Shown piece after piece: positions 45,901 to 60,900 of a stretch of DNA of 64,000 nt; the stretch's first letter is position 1; every line of letters starts with the position of its first letter. The position numbers were made by a program, and so were the translations under genes. The stretch is from the NCBI GenBank assembly GCA_019095985.1, contig CM032663.1, positions 36,556,509 to 36,620,508 on the forward strand. Reading direction: 5' to 3'. Under the pieces are notes generated by a model that saw only the letters and a program-made list of their open reading frames with translations, had not been told where the DNA came from and did not search any database. The DNA is from Streblospio benedicti. Its lineage: Eukaryota > Annelida > Polychaeta > Spionida > Spionidae.

Positions 45901-48900
45901 AGAACTAAGATAGTGGATTAATTTTTCTTTTTATATTTCTCTCTAACTGTGAAATCAAATTTTCACAAACGTGTATATATTTGAAGATATATGCATTCTG
46001 AAGAAAACCTTACTAGGGATTTTGATTTTTTTATTTCGTTGATGAATTATGAACGTTTTTGTATTGATATGCAAGAAAATTCGGAAAATAAGTGGTTTTA
46101 AAACTTAAAATGCATGTAAAATGATAAAGGGGAAAAATATAAAAAATTTGAGGCAAGGTTTTCTAGATAAATATACAAATTTTGTAACTGAATAGTGATT
46201 TTGGTCATTTTGATGTTTTACTATCAGTTATATGCTTCACAGGCAAAGTTTTAAATTTTTCACTAATTGCTTTATAAAAAAAATTGTAATCAATCTATAC
46301 ATTTCAAAACATGTTGTGTCATTAGATTAGATAATTATCTACAAAATAAGGTGTAATTTGTAAGAATTGAAGCAATAATGAGTGAGAAAATCAAAGTTTA
46401 ATAAAATCGTAAGAAAAGAGTTCACAGTCCCCTTAAATGGGCGACTACCATTATGTACTGTTATAAAGATACACAAAACAGCATAAAATCAAGTTACATT
46501 TAAAAAGAATTCCTCTCTTACCAAAGTATGAATCATAAATTTGGTTCTCTTTTGGTCTTCTTTTTCTGAGAGAGCTGAAGTTTGCAAGTCGTCCTATAGC
46601 AGGCATGGGTACTGGCCAATCACCCTTTGAAACAAACATGCAACTTACTACTCTAATTCAAATTTTACTTAAGTTTGCAAACATGTTTCAAAACTAGCTA
46701 ACACACAATCCTTGACGCCCACAAGATAATATATAAAATCTGAAGAAAATCACAAGACACACTGCAAAAAATACAGATTACAATATCCTTGGTCCCATTG
46801 GATCCATGCACGAAAAGACGAAAACAAATCCAGTTGAAAAGTGCTATCCCACTGCTCCGCATAATTGTTGAGACCGAGTAACGTTTAAGTGTGTTTATCA
46901 ATCGCCAACTTAGTAATGTTGACGTTGGAAGCTCAATGTACGCTGTTGAATGTCACATCAATATTTGGACATTTCAATCGTCGGCAACATTTTGAACATG
47001 TTCAAAATTTTCTCAACGTTCTGAGGCAACTTATTTCTGTCACACACGCATTAACTGGTTGTTTCACGTCAGTTCTGTGTTTGTTTGCAGAGTAGTTTTA
47101 GACGTTGCTTGTTGAATATGCTGACATCCACCATTTTAACAATAGTGATCATAGCGCTGCATCCCGGTTTAAAAAATGTGCTAAGATGTTACATACTTGC
47201 CAGGCATCAGTTGGAAATAAACATTATCATATATTTCCCCTCGAATTGATCACTTTACGATGCATTATTGCAGCTGTGTGACAGTTCCTAACACATGGTC
47301 AGTGTCTATAAAATCTAGCACAATCTTTAATCTATCATACACTGGGCAGACGTAGCAGTGGGACATACCTTTAATGATAGAAATACCTATACTAGAAAGA
47401 GAAGACAAAATTCAATTCATGCAGCTATAATGACAGCAACTCCATTTCTGATTCGCCCTAACCCTTACCAAAATATGATTCATAAATTTGATTTTCTTTA
47501 GGACGGTTCTTTCTTAGTGAGCTGAATTGTGCAATTCTCCCTATTCCAGGCATAGGGTGCTTCCAGTCAGCCTGTTCATTAAGTTGAAAATATTAATTCT
47601 AAATGGTGAATAATCAGACAAAATATGGATATTTCTTATGTGGAAAAAGAAATATTATGCCATAATTTTGTGGTATTTTCTTTGTTTGCCATTGAATGTT
47701 AAAAAATTGAAAATAAAATGAAATATTTAATTCAAATTTTAATGCACCGGCATATTTGTCAAATCTTTTGACAAGGATGCTGGTGGATTGAAATTAAACT
47801 TACCCTGTAAATATTTTTTTTGACAATCAATGGCAAAGAAAGAAAATACCACAAAATTATGAATCCATTTGCCGTTTACCTAGGAAAAAGAACTATTAAT
47901 ATTATGCCAATTTACATAAACGTATTTTCAGCAACTATTAAAATGTCAAAAAGATCATATCAGTTGAAAAGCATCACCGAAGGTGACAGGCCAGAGTGTT
48001 ATAATGAAGGGATCAAATAACAACTACAATTTACCCAAAAATGGACAATTGTGTTCCGTAAAAAAAATTGCAAAGTGGTCAATATATCCAGTTCACAAAC
48101 TCAATTAAAGCACTATAAAAGTTGAGCAGATGGACATACTTACATATTTTGCATTAATTTTTGCTCGAATAGCATTGTATCTGCTGGAGGGAATCCGGTG
48201 CTGAGAGAAGTCGGCATGATCACCCGACAACCAGGCATGGTCCAGGCATTCATGAACTGTCAGACGGCGCCTGTATGGGGAACGGACATTATAAAATAGT
48301 GCAAGCAGAATACAACTAAAAATACTTGTTATCTTAAATGTATGCATGGTGATTAAAGTGATACAAAAAGTATAAAGCTGAAAAACTACAATACTATATA
48401 AAACTGTGCAGTGATTCAAAAGAAAATAAATGTGCAAAATTTTGGCAAAGCCATACTTACAAAAAGCACACCAGCAACACATGTTCTTGTAAAATCATAC
48501 AAAATATGATTTGTGCCATAAAAAAATTTCTATACTTTGTGCCATTTATTTGATCTATGAAAAAACATTCCAGCAATTTTTATTCAGTTCACTACTGTGC
48601 GACTATGGATTCACGTAAAATCTAGCGATATATCAATGTCTTGACGAAAAGATTCCTTCATTGCTTATCCACGCATGTCAAGATTTTGATATGTGTTTAA
48701 GCATTTTTAGAAACTATACCTGAAGTTAGTGACACATTTGTACTCATCATCCGTGTAAGTACACCTGAAAACAAAACCCATGCAGTGAGGGTAGCAGGTG
48801 ATTTCACAATAAACACCAAACAAAGAACTGAAACACCGACTCGAACAGGAAAAAGCAACCACGCAAAAACAGTCACAATTGACAAAAAAACAATGCCGTA

Positions 48901-51900
48901 GAACTACACAATGTTGACATTTATTGGTAAATATTAGGTTCAACTTTTAATCATGTAAGAGCTAGTTTTTAGTTAAATTGTGAAAGTGTTTCAGGCATCA
49001 TTCATCAGAATGAAAAATCTATTTGATATCACCAGAACATCTCTGCATTTGTTAGTTGAAATGAATCCCCAAAATGATACAAATAATATGATATAAAGTA
49101 TTCTTTTGTGTTGTTGTGTTACAAACACTATATTCAATCTATATACCATCTATATACTATTTACCACTGGAGGATATTCAAGACATCTGTAGTTAAAGAT
49201 TGTCACCTTTTAAAGTTGTATCCACTAGTTAACCATGATATCAAACATAAAATGTAATTTACCCAAAAGTTTGGTGCATTATTCATGTCATTGTGAAGCA
49301 TTGGGTAAAGGAAAAAACACACACTATAACTAACAAGAGCAAAACTTCTACACACAATGAACAAAATACATCCAACACGTTCATTCTAAAACTGCAACAT
49401 CATATCTTAGGAAAACTTGCAATTATCAGGATGTTTTTTATCATCATGCCATAAGTGTATGGTATGGATAAATTTAAATTATTTGAGGGAAAAATGATTT
49501 AAGGTGTATAAGGCATTCAACTGGCTATTACTTTGATAATTAATAAATCTTAAGATTTTTAAGATTAAAGGTACATTGAAGCCATCAATTGAATTTACTA
49601 GACCTCAATTAACAGCATGCGTAGGTGCAGAAAACAAAAACAAATAAAGTATCTTACTGTGGGACTTTCACCAAGAGTTTCTTGATGAAGTCCTTTGCAA
49701 GGTCCGAGATTCCTTTGAAGGCATCATTGTCGAAGTCCCAGTCACACTTTCTGACATTGCCTAATGTTTCTACATCATCTTCTCCAGCAAATGGTGATAA
49801 ACCTGACAACCTGTATTGCAAATATAACTATTATAACAAAAATAGGTATATTACAACACCCCAAGGTCCCATTGTACACAAATGTCCTGAATGAAATCTG
49901 CAAAAGCAGCTACAAGTTATTGACTGAATGCCATGTACAGTTCTGCACAGTATATCTTTTTTTTTTCCATATATTGTGTATAGATAAAGTAAATGTGTGT
50001 ACTTACAAAATGTAAGAAAGAACACCAACTGCCCACATATCTGTGTAAAAACCTACAGGCTCTTGGTCAACTGTTTCTGGAGCTGCAAATTCTGCAGTGG
50101 CAGTTGTAACTTTGACAACTTGCTCAGGATCCAACTTTGAAGCAAGACCAAAATCAATGAGTTTCACATTGGTGCTCTTCTTTGTTTCACACAGAATGTT
50201 TTCAGGCTGCAAAAAAGCACAACATTTTCATAGGTATTTCTATATAGTATTATTTGAAATTATGCTTAAGTCACATAGCTTGACAGATGAGGTTCCGATG
50301 CACCACCGATGCGATTTTAACCAAACGCAGGCCGGACTCTCATGATCACAGGCTGGTGCTTGGGGCTTAACAATGCATTGGTGACAGCTTAGAAAATATT
50401 TAACTTCAGAGGTAAAATTTGAATTCCTCTCATTAAGCTCTACCATCGCAATCCCATCCTTATCACATGGTAATAAGCCTCGGCCGGTGTATGGCTGACT
50501 ATCGCATGAGGACTGTCACCCAACAACAAAATTCCTGGAACTGATTTTTCGCTGATGAATGATGGAGGATTGGACAGTTATCTGCCAATATACAGCTGGT
50601 GATCCACCGGTGATCAGAAGCCACACGAGAGATCAGCCTATTATCGTCCAGTTATCTGTCAGGCAGTGGCAGATGTATGGCCAACCACCACCTGGTATTG
50701 GTTAGCATATAGGGAGAAATAATTTCCCCCTTTTGAAACGGACACTGTAAGCTCATCGGCCGATGTTTGGATTGTGACTGTTGAGTGTTTACGTCACCAC
50801 AGATGATTTCATTGCGGATATATCAAAACTTTGGTGGTGTTTAACTTGTGTTAAAGGGAAAATGTGTGTATCTATAATTATGTTATACTTTTACTATATA
50901 ACAACAATAATAGTTGATATCTGCTTTAACAATAATAACCTTGATATCAAGATGAACCATATTGTTCTCATGCATATGCTTCAGAGCCTCACAAACTTGT
51001 CGGATGTAGTTGACCACTTCAGCTTCAGTCATTTTGTAGTCTTCTGATGCAACACGGTCAAATAATTCTCCTCCAGATAGGCTATGGAACAGAAAAACAG
51101 ATGCTAAAATGTCAATTGTAAATCAATATTGATGAAATAAAATTAGTGTAAACCATTTGTGATAACTTAGGATACATGTACTACTTTTTGGTTGATCATA
51201 ATATTGAATTGATATTAATGAACATATTTCACATACTATTCCATAATGAGGACCATTTCATGCTTTTCTTCAAATGCATCATGGAGCTTGAGCAGTTTAT
51301 TGTGACTTAGATTGTTCATGCTGGCAATCTCCTGGCGCACAGTGATTTTGTCAGCGGGCAAAGGTGTATTGACAAACTTGGCAACAAACGTCCGGCCTGT
51401 TGACTTCTCGACAGCGCGGTGAACCACACCAAACGCCCCTCTGTAAAAATATTTCAATGGTGTTATTTGGTTAATTAATTTGTTTTAATTACTAAGTAAC
51501 ACAGTTCATCATTCATAACATATTTACTTCTTAGAAGTAAGCATTTATCTCAAAATAGTGCTCTACTTCAGGATGCAACGATACCTTGAAAAATGACACT
51601 TTATTTTACAATAAAATTAACATGTAATACTGGAGAAAGATTTCCAGTATAATATAATTAGTATGTACTTACGTTCCAAGCTCCTCAAAAATGTCATAGT
51701 AATCATATACAGAACTTGTCTTAATGTCAATTGGTGATGGTCTGTATTTGTCCCAGTAATTGTAATCTGTAAAATAAATAAACTGTATAGTATGACTTCG
51801 CAGATTACTGATGCAAGTCAGCATACACTATTTGGTGTACAATAATGATATGAATTAATTTCAAATGACTTACAGAATTTGTCATAGTCGTTAATCTTGG

Positions 51901-54900
51901 GACCATCATATTTGCCACGAATTCTGCGACCCGTATCATCAAACGGAAGTCCTTTCTTCCTGCGACCTTCATCTTCAGTCTCAGTTTGAATGGGACCAAC
52001 TGGTTCACAGGGCTGACTTCGCCATAAAAAGTTCTCAGCGGACACACGGAACTGGTACTCCTTGTTGGGAGACAAATTCTCAACGGCACAGTGCCCAAAC
52101 CTGAAATAAAGGTAATCCAAAACTATCATGTAATGTATATGTAATAAAAATATAACTATATGTAGTCTTGTAGACATACTCTCTACACATTCATGCTGTC
52201 AATGTCAATTGCAATGTGCGATGTTATCATACACAATAATCAGCATTAAACCTTAGATTTTTAACGACTATTAGATATCCCTTTTCAAAATTCATAATAG
52301 AGAGAACACCATGATGGTCAGGGTTCCTGCAGACTTGTCCATGTGAAAACATTCCTCGTCGTAACTGTATCTGGCTCAGACATTGATATTAGCAAGAAAT
52401 GCATTCGTGTATACAAGTAGGACGTCACACTACAGTGGTATTATATTCTAATCAGAGCTGGATTAGCTATTATAAAGGTGAATGGAACAAATTCATTGGG
52501 TTTCTTTTATACTATGACAATAACATTAATATTTTGATGAACCCATAGGTTTTTTTTACCTAAGCAAATATATTTGATCTTGTCTATCAGACAATCTTTT
52601 TCAAGCTGACATAACACATTCATATTATAAAAGGTATTTTATAAAAATCATCCACTATTGTGTGATTTCTCACATTCAGACCCACACCCAGCCTCCCTAG
52701 GTGTCCAGATAAAAGAGGTTGTACTGTACATGCATTACCAAAATATGTTATGTTTCACCAGGACTTAGTGACATATGTCACAATCACTAGAAAGAAGAAA
52801 GAAGAGGTTAAAGAATGTAGGCCCTACAACACATTTGGTTAATTTCGGCCAATGATTTACAGAATGGGGTAATTCACATATTCAAGACTGAAATATTCGA
52901 AAATAATGGCGAATATTCTTTTACATATTTTAGAGCAATAGGTCAACATCATGTAAATTTAAGTATAATCATCTAACCTGGTGGTGGCACACTTCATCCA
53001 GTTTGTCATGCCAGATTCAAGCTTTTCAACAACATATTCTGTCACAAAGCTGCCTCCATCATTATTTGGTGGTTTCCACGTCAGCATCACAGAGTCATGA
53101 TAGATATTTTCCACTTGTAAGAATCTTGGTGGATCAGGGGCATCTGCACATATGCATATAATGTTTAATTATAAAGAGTAAAAGGACATCACCCACCATG
53201 AATAATATCCAAATATAACATTAACAGCATAAAAACAAACTAACCATTGATATTGACATTTATGACTGCTGAATCTGAACCAAGATCGTTGTCAAGTGTC
53301 AGTCTGTAAGGACCTTCATCAATCTTCTCAGCATTTTTGATCGTCAAGTAAGCATGACGTTCACCAAGCTCAATCTGTGATAAATTTAGATATTACATTA
53401 TATATGGTTGACTCGATAATAACCCCAAAATATACTATCAAAACTTTTCAAAACATAATTGGTACATGTAAGTTGTTTTATAAAATTTTGGTTAATTTAG
53501 TTTATTCCGACGTTTCGACACGTAAGTGTCCTCTTCAGGGAATATTTTAACAATTTATAAAAATGTAAAGATCAAGAAATAGCCTAAAACAATGACTAAA
53601 CATTAAAAATACAATGTTAAGAATAAAATGCACATTAATTGGTTCTAAGATGTCTAAACACTTCCAATGAGACCATTTGTGTCGTCTAAAATTAAACAAA
53701 TTGCAAATTTTTCATAAAAAGCAAGTGTTAATATTAGTCAACTCAAACTGTTTGTTGTGATGGTTAAGTTTTTAATCTTAGCACAAACCTTGTATTTGCC
53801 ACCATCCTTGATTTCTTGGCCATCTCTCGTCCACTTCATCTTAGGCTTAGGGTAGCCTGTGAAAGGAATCTTCAGAACAACTTCTTCACCTTTCTCAAAG
53901 ATAGCAGCTTCGGCAAAACGGGGTGGTACATTGATTTTGGGTGGTGCTAAAAAGAAAAATTAGTAGTTGCTTATTTAACCAATTCAAACTGTAAGCACTG
54001 AAAATATCTACATGTAGCTTCTAAAACAAGCAATCATCAAGGTACTTTCAGAACAAATGTTTTAATCTCTTTTTAAGTACAATTGTTTTTTCCAACTTAG
54101 GTGACTGCATGCTTAGATTTATGCTAAATACAGTGGGTGTCCTCTACAAAGGAAGAGTAAACAAAGGAAAAACTGAATAATGGAACTTTTCTCATGCAAA
54201 TGATGTAGTTAACAAGGGAAACCCTCTCCAAAGGAAGGCTTTGTGACTGCAAATTGGGTTCCACTGTTGAGGACATTCACTGTATAACCAAAGTAGATGA
54301 ATAGAATTTATGAATATTTCTTTTTGCACAATCAGACACCAAATAGGAATTCTATTTTATAAATCTACCATGACATCAAACATATCTGCTTACACTTGAT
54401 GATGAGATCTCCTCGGCTAGTTCTGCTACCAGCCTTGTTGGTAGCTCTCACACTGTACTCATCAGCATCTTCTCCGAACACATCCTTCACTATGAGGATG
54501 AATCGATTGCCTTCACGGAACATCTCATACTTCCCTCCTTCAGTCAATGGGCGCGTTCCCTTGTACCTGCATGAAGAATATTATAAATGTTAAAAAAAAA
54601 AATCTAGAAAAGTATTCAAAATCATATTGCTTTTGTACTGCTTCCTATAAAAAATGTAAGGAGTGCATATAGAAAATTTCCAGTAAATAACTTTTAACTG
54701 ACCATTGTATATCTGGAGTTGGGAAGCCATCAACTTCGACTTCAAACCTTGCAGATTTGCCTTGCACAGCCTTGCAGTCTTGCAACTGACTGACAAATTC
54801 TGGCAATGTGGCAGCTATAATAAAAATATTACAATTAGTCATATGATAGGTATCACAAAAATTTGATTTTAATCAATATGTTCTAAATTATTCTAAATTA

Positions 54901-57900
54901 TGACACTGACAATTTGTAACAAAATTATTCTCACATGTATAAGTCTAAATTTATAAAAATTCAAATTTAAAAGGTTAAGTGTGTGGTATACAATATTTAC
55001 CATTGGGATCCTTGACTTTGATCCTTTTGGATGTCTCTGTAGGCTTGCTTTCACCTGCTTCATTCACAGCAATTACACGGAAGTCATATTCACGGTCTTC
55101 TATCAAGTTGGGGATGTTGAAGATAGTTGTAGGTGTTGGATGCTATATAAGAAAAACTGATTATATTACATGAATAAAAGGAAACAAATTATTTCTAAAT
55201 ACAGTATTGGAACACTTATTCACAACAATTCTTTTACTGTCCCCACAAGTTATTAAACTGTTATATACAAATTATCATCTTGATTATCTGCAGTTTCTGT
55301 GTTGTAAATTGCTGGAATGCTTGTAAGAAATAAATATTACCAGGAATAAATGACTCATAAATTCCTGATATTACATAAATATATATATAAAAGTATGATA
55401 CTTACAGCACTGTTAACTCTAACCCAGTTGTCAGAGTTGGCTTCCTTCTTCTCAATGTAGTAGCCCTTGATCTTGCCACCACCATCATTGAATGGTTTCT
55501 GCCAGGTGAGACTGACAAAGTCACCACCAACAGACTCACACTCAGGAACACCAGGAGCACCAGGTGCATCTGTAATGATGTAACCCCATCATGATTAACA
55601 TACGTCAAAAGATTGATAGCACATTTACTCATTAAGAACAAAGAATGAAAGCCAATACAAATAGTCAACATATTCATTTTGAATTAATTGTACAACTGGC
55701 TTAAGAATTATGACTTTCAAATAACCATGTTCATGAGCAATTCATTTCAAGCAAAATCATATGCATCATTCTTATTCTTAAAGCACGTAAATAACAATTA
55801 CCAAACGGAAGTTTTGCCACTATTCCTGTGTCTGTAGTAAGGAATTCTCCCTGGCCATTTTCATTGACAGCAGCCACTCTGAATTCATATTCCTTGTTTT
55901 CGTAGAGGCCTTGTACGTCACACTCAGGTTCCTTGCAGTATGAGGCAACAGTTGTCCAATAAGGCTTGCCTACCTCCTTCTTCTCCACAACGTAGTGCTG
56001 CACCTTGGCACCACCATCATCCCTAGGTGGTTTCCATCTGCACAATCGCCAGTCGAAAAATTATATGATTATACAATTATGTTCTAAGAATGAAAACGTC
56101 TGACTGAGAGAAATTCTTGACAACGTTGCAATTCCTTTTTCACAAAAATTACTCAACAACATTATTTAGACATTTGATGTTCTGATGTTATGAAGGATAC
56201 TTATTTTGTACTGTTGTATTTTATTGATGGTCATCATTGTCATAAGTGTCCTCACACAAGCTATTTTTCCATTCTAAATAAAGTTTATTGATTTTCAAGT
56301 AACTTTACCTGAGATTAAGGCTGTTCTTAGTGACATCAGATGCCTCAAGTGGTCCAGTTGGCTTGCCTGGTGGTGCTTTAACTTTTACTGCAACCGAAGC
56401 ACATGCAGCACCACTGTCATTGCTCACCTCAATTTTGTAGTCAGCAGTGTCATCAATATCAGCATCTGTCATGCATATGGATGTTAAATACATGAAAAAA
56501 TGAGAATGACAAGTGCTTTATCTCTGCTACATTTTTGTCATCATATTATAATGTTACTGTACAGATTTCAGCTATAACTGTGGTAAACCACAACTAACCT
56601 TTGATGTGAAATACAACATAGTCATCGAATTCCTCAATCTTTACACGGTCATCTTTGCTTGGTACAGTAACACCATCTTTCTTGAGCTTGAAGTCAAATG
56701 GACCATTGCCACTAAATGGAATCTTCAGTTTCAAGTGATCACCTTTGTCAACTGACTGAGGTCTAATTTCACGCTCAAAGCTTGGTGGAGCTGAAACCAA
56801 ACAAAATAAAAATGTCATTATCGATCTAAAAATAAGCAGAAATAGATTTTAAAATATGCATGCCTTTTCAGTTTTGTAAAATTGTATCCTGTTATTTCCA
56901 AATGAATAAAATTGAAGTCTTTATATCACATGAACAATAGATATTTAAATGCATGGCTACCTTGGACACCCAGTTTGACAGTTGCAGATTCAGTGCCTTT
57001 GTGATTTTTCAGTTCACACGTGATTTCCCCACTGTCTCCCTCATGTAAGTTCTTCACCACAAGTTTTACCTCATCACCATCTTCTACTACGCGATACTTG
57101 TTGCTAGGGAAGATTTCAATACCATCCTTGTACCTGTAAAAAAATTAATATAAAATGATGTGTGTTTTGAAACTAAATTTTTAAGTTTTATATTTTCATT
57201 TACAACAATTTAACCGCCCATGAGCTTTTAGGTTGAAAAACGGTAAATCAAAAGGATGGGCTATAATATGGACATTTTTATTGGCATTTCAACTCTAGAT
57301 TTTGATATAGTCCAAATTTGAATGCTGAGCCGTTGGAGTTTTACATAAGCATAGATTGATGAAAACTTATATTCTAATGGCTTTCAAAAAACTAACCATA
57401 TTTCATGGTGAAATACCAATAAATGTTACATTGAGTTACATGAATTATGTTTGGTATCAATTAAATCTCAATTACCATTTTACTGTAGGCTTTGGTTCTC
57501 CTTCAACCTTAACCTTGAATTCCGCATCACCACCAACAGGACCAGTAGCATTCTCTGGTTTCTTAACAAAATCTGGGGCTTTTCCAGCTAATAAGCAAGT
57601 TAAAGTACATTAACATACGTTGCCAATTATATTGATCTATATTGTAATATTTGTGCTTAAATAACACAACAAATGAGAACCCATATTAATACATCAAAAT
57701 GAGAAATAAACTGTGAATTAATAAGTAATAAGACATTGAAGACAGCACCATTTTTATCCTTGACAATAACTGGAGCAGTGGCCAGACTGTAGTCACCAGG
57801 CCCAGCATCTGTGACAGCAGCAACACGGAACTCGTACTCGCCATTCTCATCAAGGTCTGGCACAGTCATGTTCTCACCAGGTGTTGGTGTATGGTTCACC

Positions 57901-60900
57901 TACAGGTGTCATCAAAATAATGTACAACTACTGTGTATGCAGTAACTTTAGGGTATCTAATAATATGAAATACAACAGCCTCAATGACATTGAATCTTGT
58001 TATCAATAGATCATCAATAATTTTGCAATGTTGTAAAAATTTACCTTCTCCCAATCGCCACCTTTTTTCTTTTTTTCCACAATATAGCCTTTGATGGGAC
58101 TGCCACCATCTGACCTTGGCTTCGTCCAGCTGAGATCAACACTGTTCTTGCCAATATTATCCACACTGGGAATACTAGGCATGGATGCTTTGGCTGTAAA
58201 AGAGAAATTCATTTGAAACGCAGGCTCATACGTGTATAAACATGGAGCGACAAAACATCAAAATGGATTCTATTTGTTGTTGAGGTCGCTATTGCTAGCT
58301 ATGATAAGTAAAATCAGTCATACTTACTGGCCTTTGGCTTAACTAATACATTGCCAGTAGTGTCACTGGGTTTTGAAAGTCCAGCCTTGTTCTTTGCTTT
58401 CACTCTGAAGTCATATTCTTCACCACGATCTAATCCCTGTACTGTAAACTGAGTGTCTTTGCATGGAACTCTTGCATTCACCGGCCTCCATTTGTCTGAC
58501 CCTAAAATACATAACCATATGAGCATATTCTAATATATCTGCAATTTGCTTATTAATTACATGTACATTTTTTAAACTGTCTTTTTTTATACAATACGTA
58601 TATGTACATCATATATTCCAATTATACTCTTCCTATGTATGTATATGTACATCATATATTCCATTTATACTCTTCCCATATTCCCATAAGTTTTTAAACC
58701 AATATCTTTTATATCAATACACCATAAAATCAAATCATGTTTTTCACAAGAAAGCGTCCAAATGGTATTGCTCACCTTTTTCTTTGACTTCAATAACATA
58801 TCCCTGAATACGATCACCACCATCACTTTTAGGCTTGGTCCAAGCAAGAGTGACAGAGTCAGCATCAATATCTTCTACGACTGGCTTGCCAGGGGAATCA
58901 GGAGTATCTGGTATAAAATTGTTCAAACATACTATATCTAAACAGTTACAGGCTTCGGCTGAATTACATTTACCAAATAAATTACTATTGAACAAATGGA
59001 ATATGTTCAGCGTGATTAAACTACAATGCTTACCAAATGGATACTTGGCAATGATTGGCTTATCACATACAAGGGGTTCACTGACACCATTGTCATTGAC
59101 AGCAGAGACACGGAACTCATACTTCTCTCCTGGTTCCAAATCGTCTACATCACAAGAAGTACCGCGGCAAAATTTGGACACTGGTGTCCATCTCCCAGAT
59201 TTGTCTTTCTTTTCCACTACATAGTGGTTGACAGGAGCACCACCATCATCCTAATTATAGAAATAAATGAATAAGGCTTTGGAATAATTACTGAATGTAT
59301 ATAAATTGATGTATACTGAACATTTGTATATCTTTAAAACTGATAAGCCAATATCAGCTGAGTTATTATAATTACACATTTATATACCTTAGGTGGCGCC
59401 CAAGACAATTTACAGGACTCAGGTGTAATATCAGATATATCAAGTGGTCCTTCTGGTGAGCTTGGAGCTCCTGAAGCAAATATGAAAGAGATTTACATAC
59501 ATGTATAAAATGAAAAAAGAAAACGATCAATGAAATGTTGATAAAATGGTGTTAAAAAAGAAGCATTTTGTCAGCACAATGCAAATGTTAGAAATATCGA
59601 TTGTATGGCATCTTCCTTGATCATCTTCTGAATAAAACACATATCTTAACTCATTTTCTTACCTAGCACAATAACATCAACAGTAGCATGATCCGCTCCT
59701 TTCTCATTCTTCAATGTTACAGCATATGGCCCTTGGTCCTCCTTCTTTGCAGACCTGCAGGACAACACCACTTCATCGGCGAACACCTCGATGTTGAAGC
59801 GCGGATCAGCTGTCACATCTTTGCCCTACAAAAGACACAATATACTGTATTACCATGACATAACTTGTTTTGTAAAGTGTTTATTTCAAACTTATAATTT
59901 CTTAATAATATGGGGTATTATCTTTTTTATAAATCCTATGAGTTTATTTTCTAATCAAATATAAAAACTATTTGAAACGCAAATAAATGTGAAATGTGCT
60001 TGAGAGATGACTGAAATGCGGAACACATTTATGAAAATATATTATTGGTTTAAATATATTTTATTCAAGTGTAAATGTACAATAGGATAAGCAATAGATA
60101 GAATGCAATATAAGCATTTTCATTAAAAAATCTAAAAAAAACAATAAAAAACAAACAAGATAAAATAAAAAAGATCCCAAACTTCAGACACACATTCATA
60201 AAAAAATAGTATTATATAATTTGACAAGCTGCATTAAAATCTTCCTAAGTCTTCTAATTTTTATGTAAAACATCAAAGAATTTAAGTCACTGTCACATAG
60301 AAAAAACGGATGAAACACGTATGTAGGACGTACAAATGTTTTGGTGTTTTCTTGATACGCGGGGCTCCATGAAAATAATGACAAAAACCTTAAGCAGCTT
60401 TAACACTAATGCTACACGGACAATACACTTACAAAACACAGATGATACACAGATTATCCACGTACACTCCACATACACACACGCAAACATGATATTTTGG
60501 ATGCAAAGTACTGAAAAAGAACAGCACAGATGAACATCGGATAAATAGCGTATTGTGCGGATGTTTTACGGACAATGTACGTTTGTATCATGGTAATATC
60601 ACGTAGTCCACGTACGATATGAAAATCTATCCGCGCAAATACTTTTGAACATTCCAAAATGATTAGTGCGGACATCTCTACCCATAAAATCTCTTCACGT
60701 AATTCGCCGTATAAAAACAGACGAGGCACTGATGGTCAGCGTATCTCCATAAATGAACTACTGATGAACGACGTACGACAAAAATCTATCCGTGGTACAT
60801 ACGTGTTTCATCCGTTTTTTCTGTGACTTTACTGGATGTTTTTTACATAATAAAGTTCATAATATTCTTCTTGGAGTTTGTTAGCAGAAATGTTATCATC

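Noticed and set aside
48707-48943. Cys-rich - strand frame with AG/GT borders (CTYTDDEYKCVTNF), resembling an extra exon
   Set aside because: The kinase exons on either side join in frame (KVPQ|RRLTVHE) without it, and the kinase fold leaves no room for an insert here.
50255-50800. Higher-GC block in a twitchin intron with CCGGTGATC/GGCCGATG words, suspected transposon
   Set aside because: No convincing terminal repeats, target duplication or coding remnant could be found by eye.
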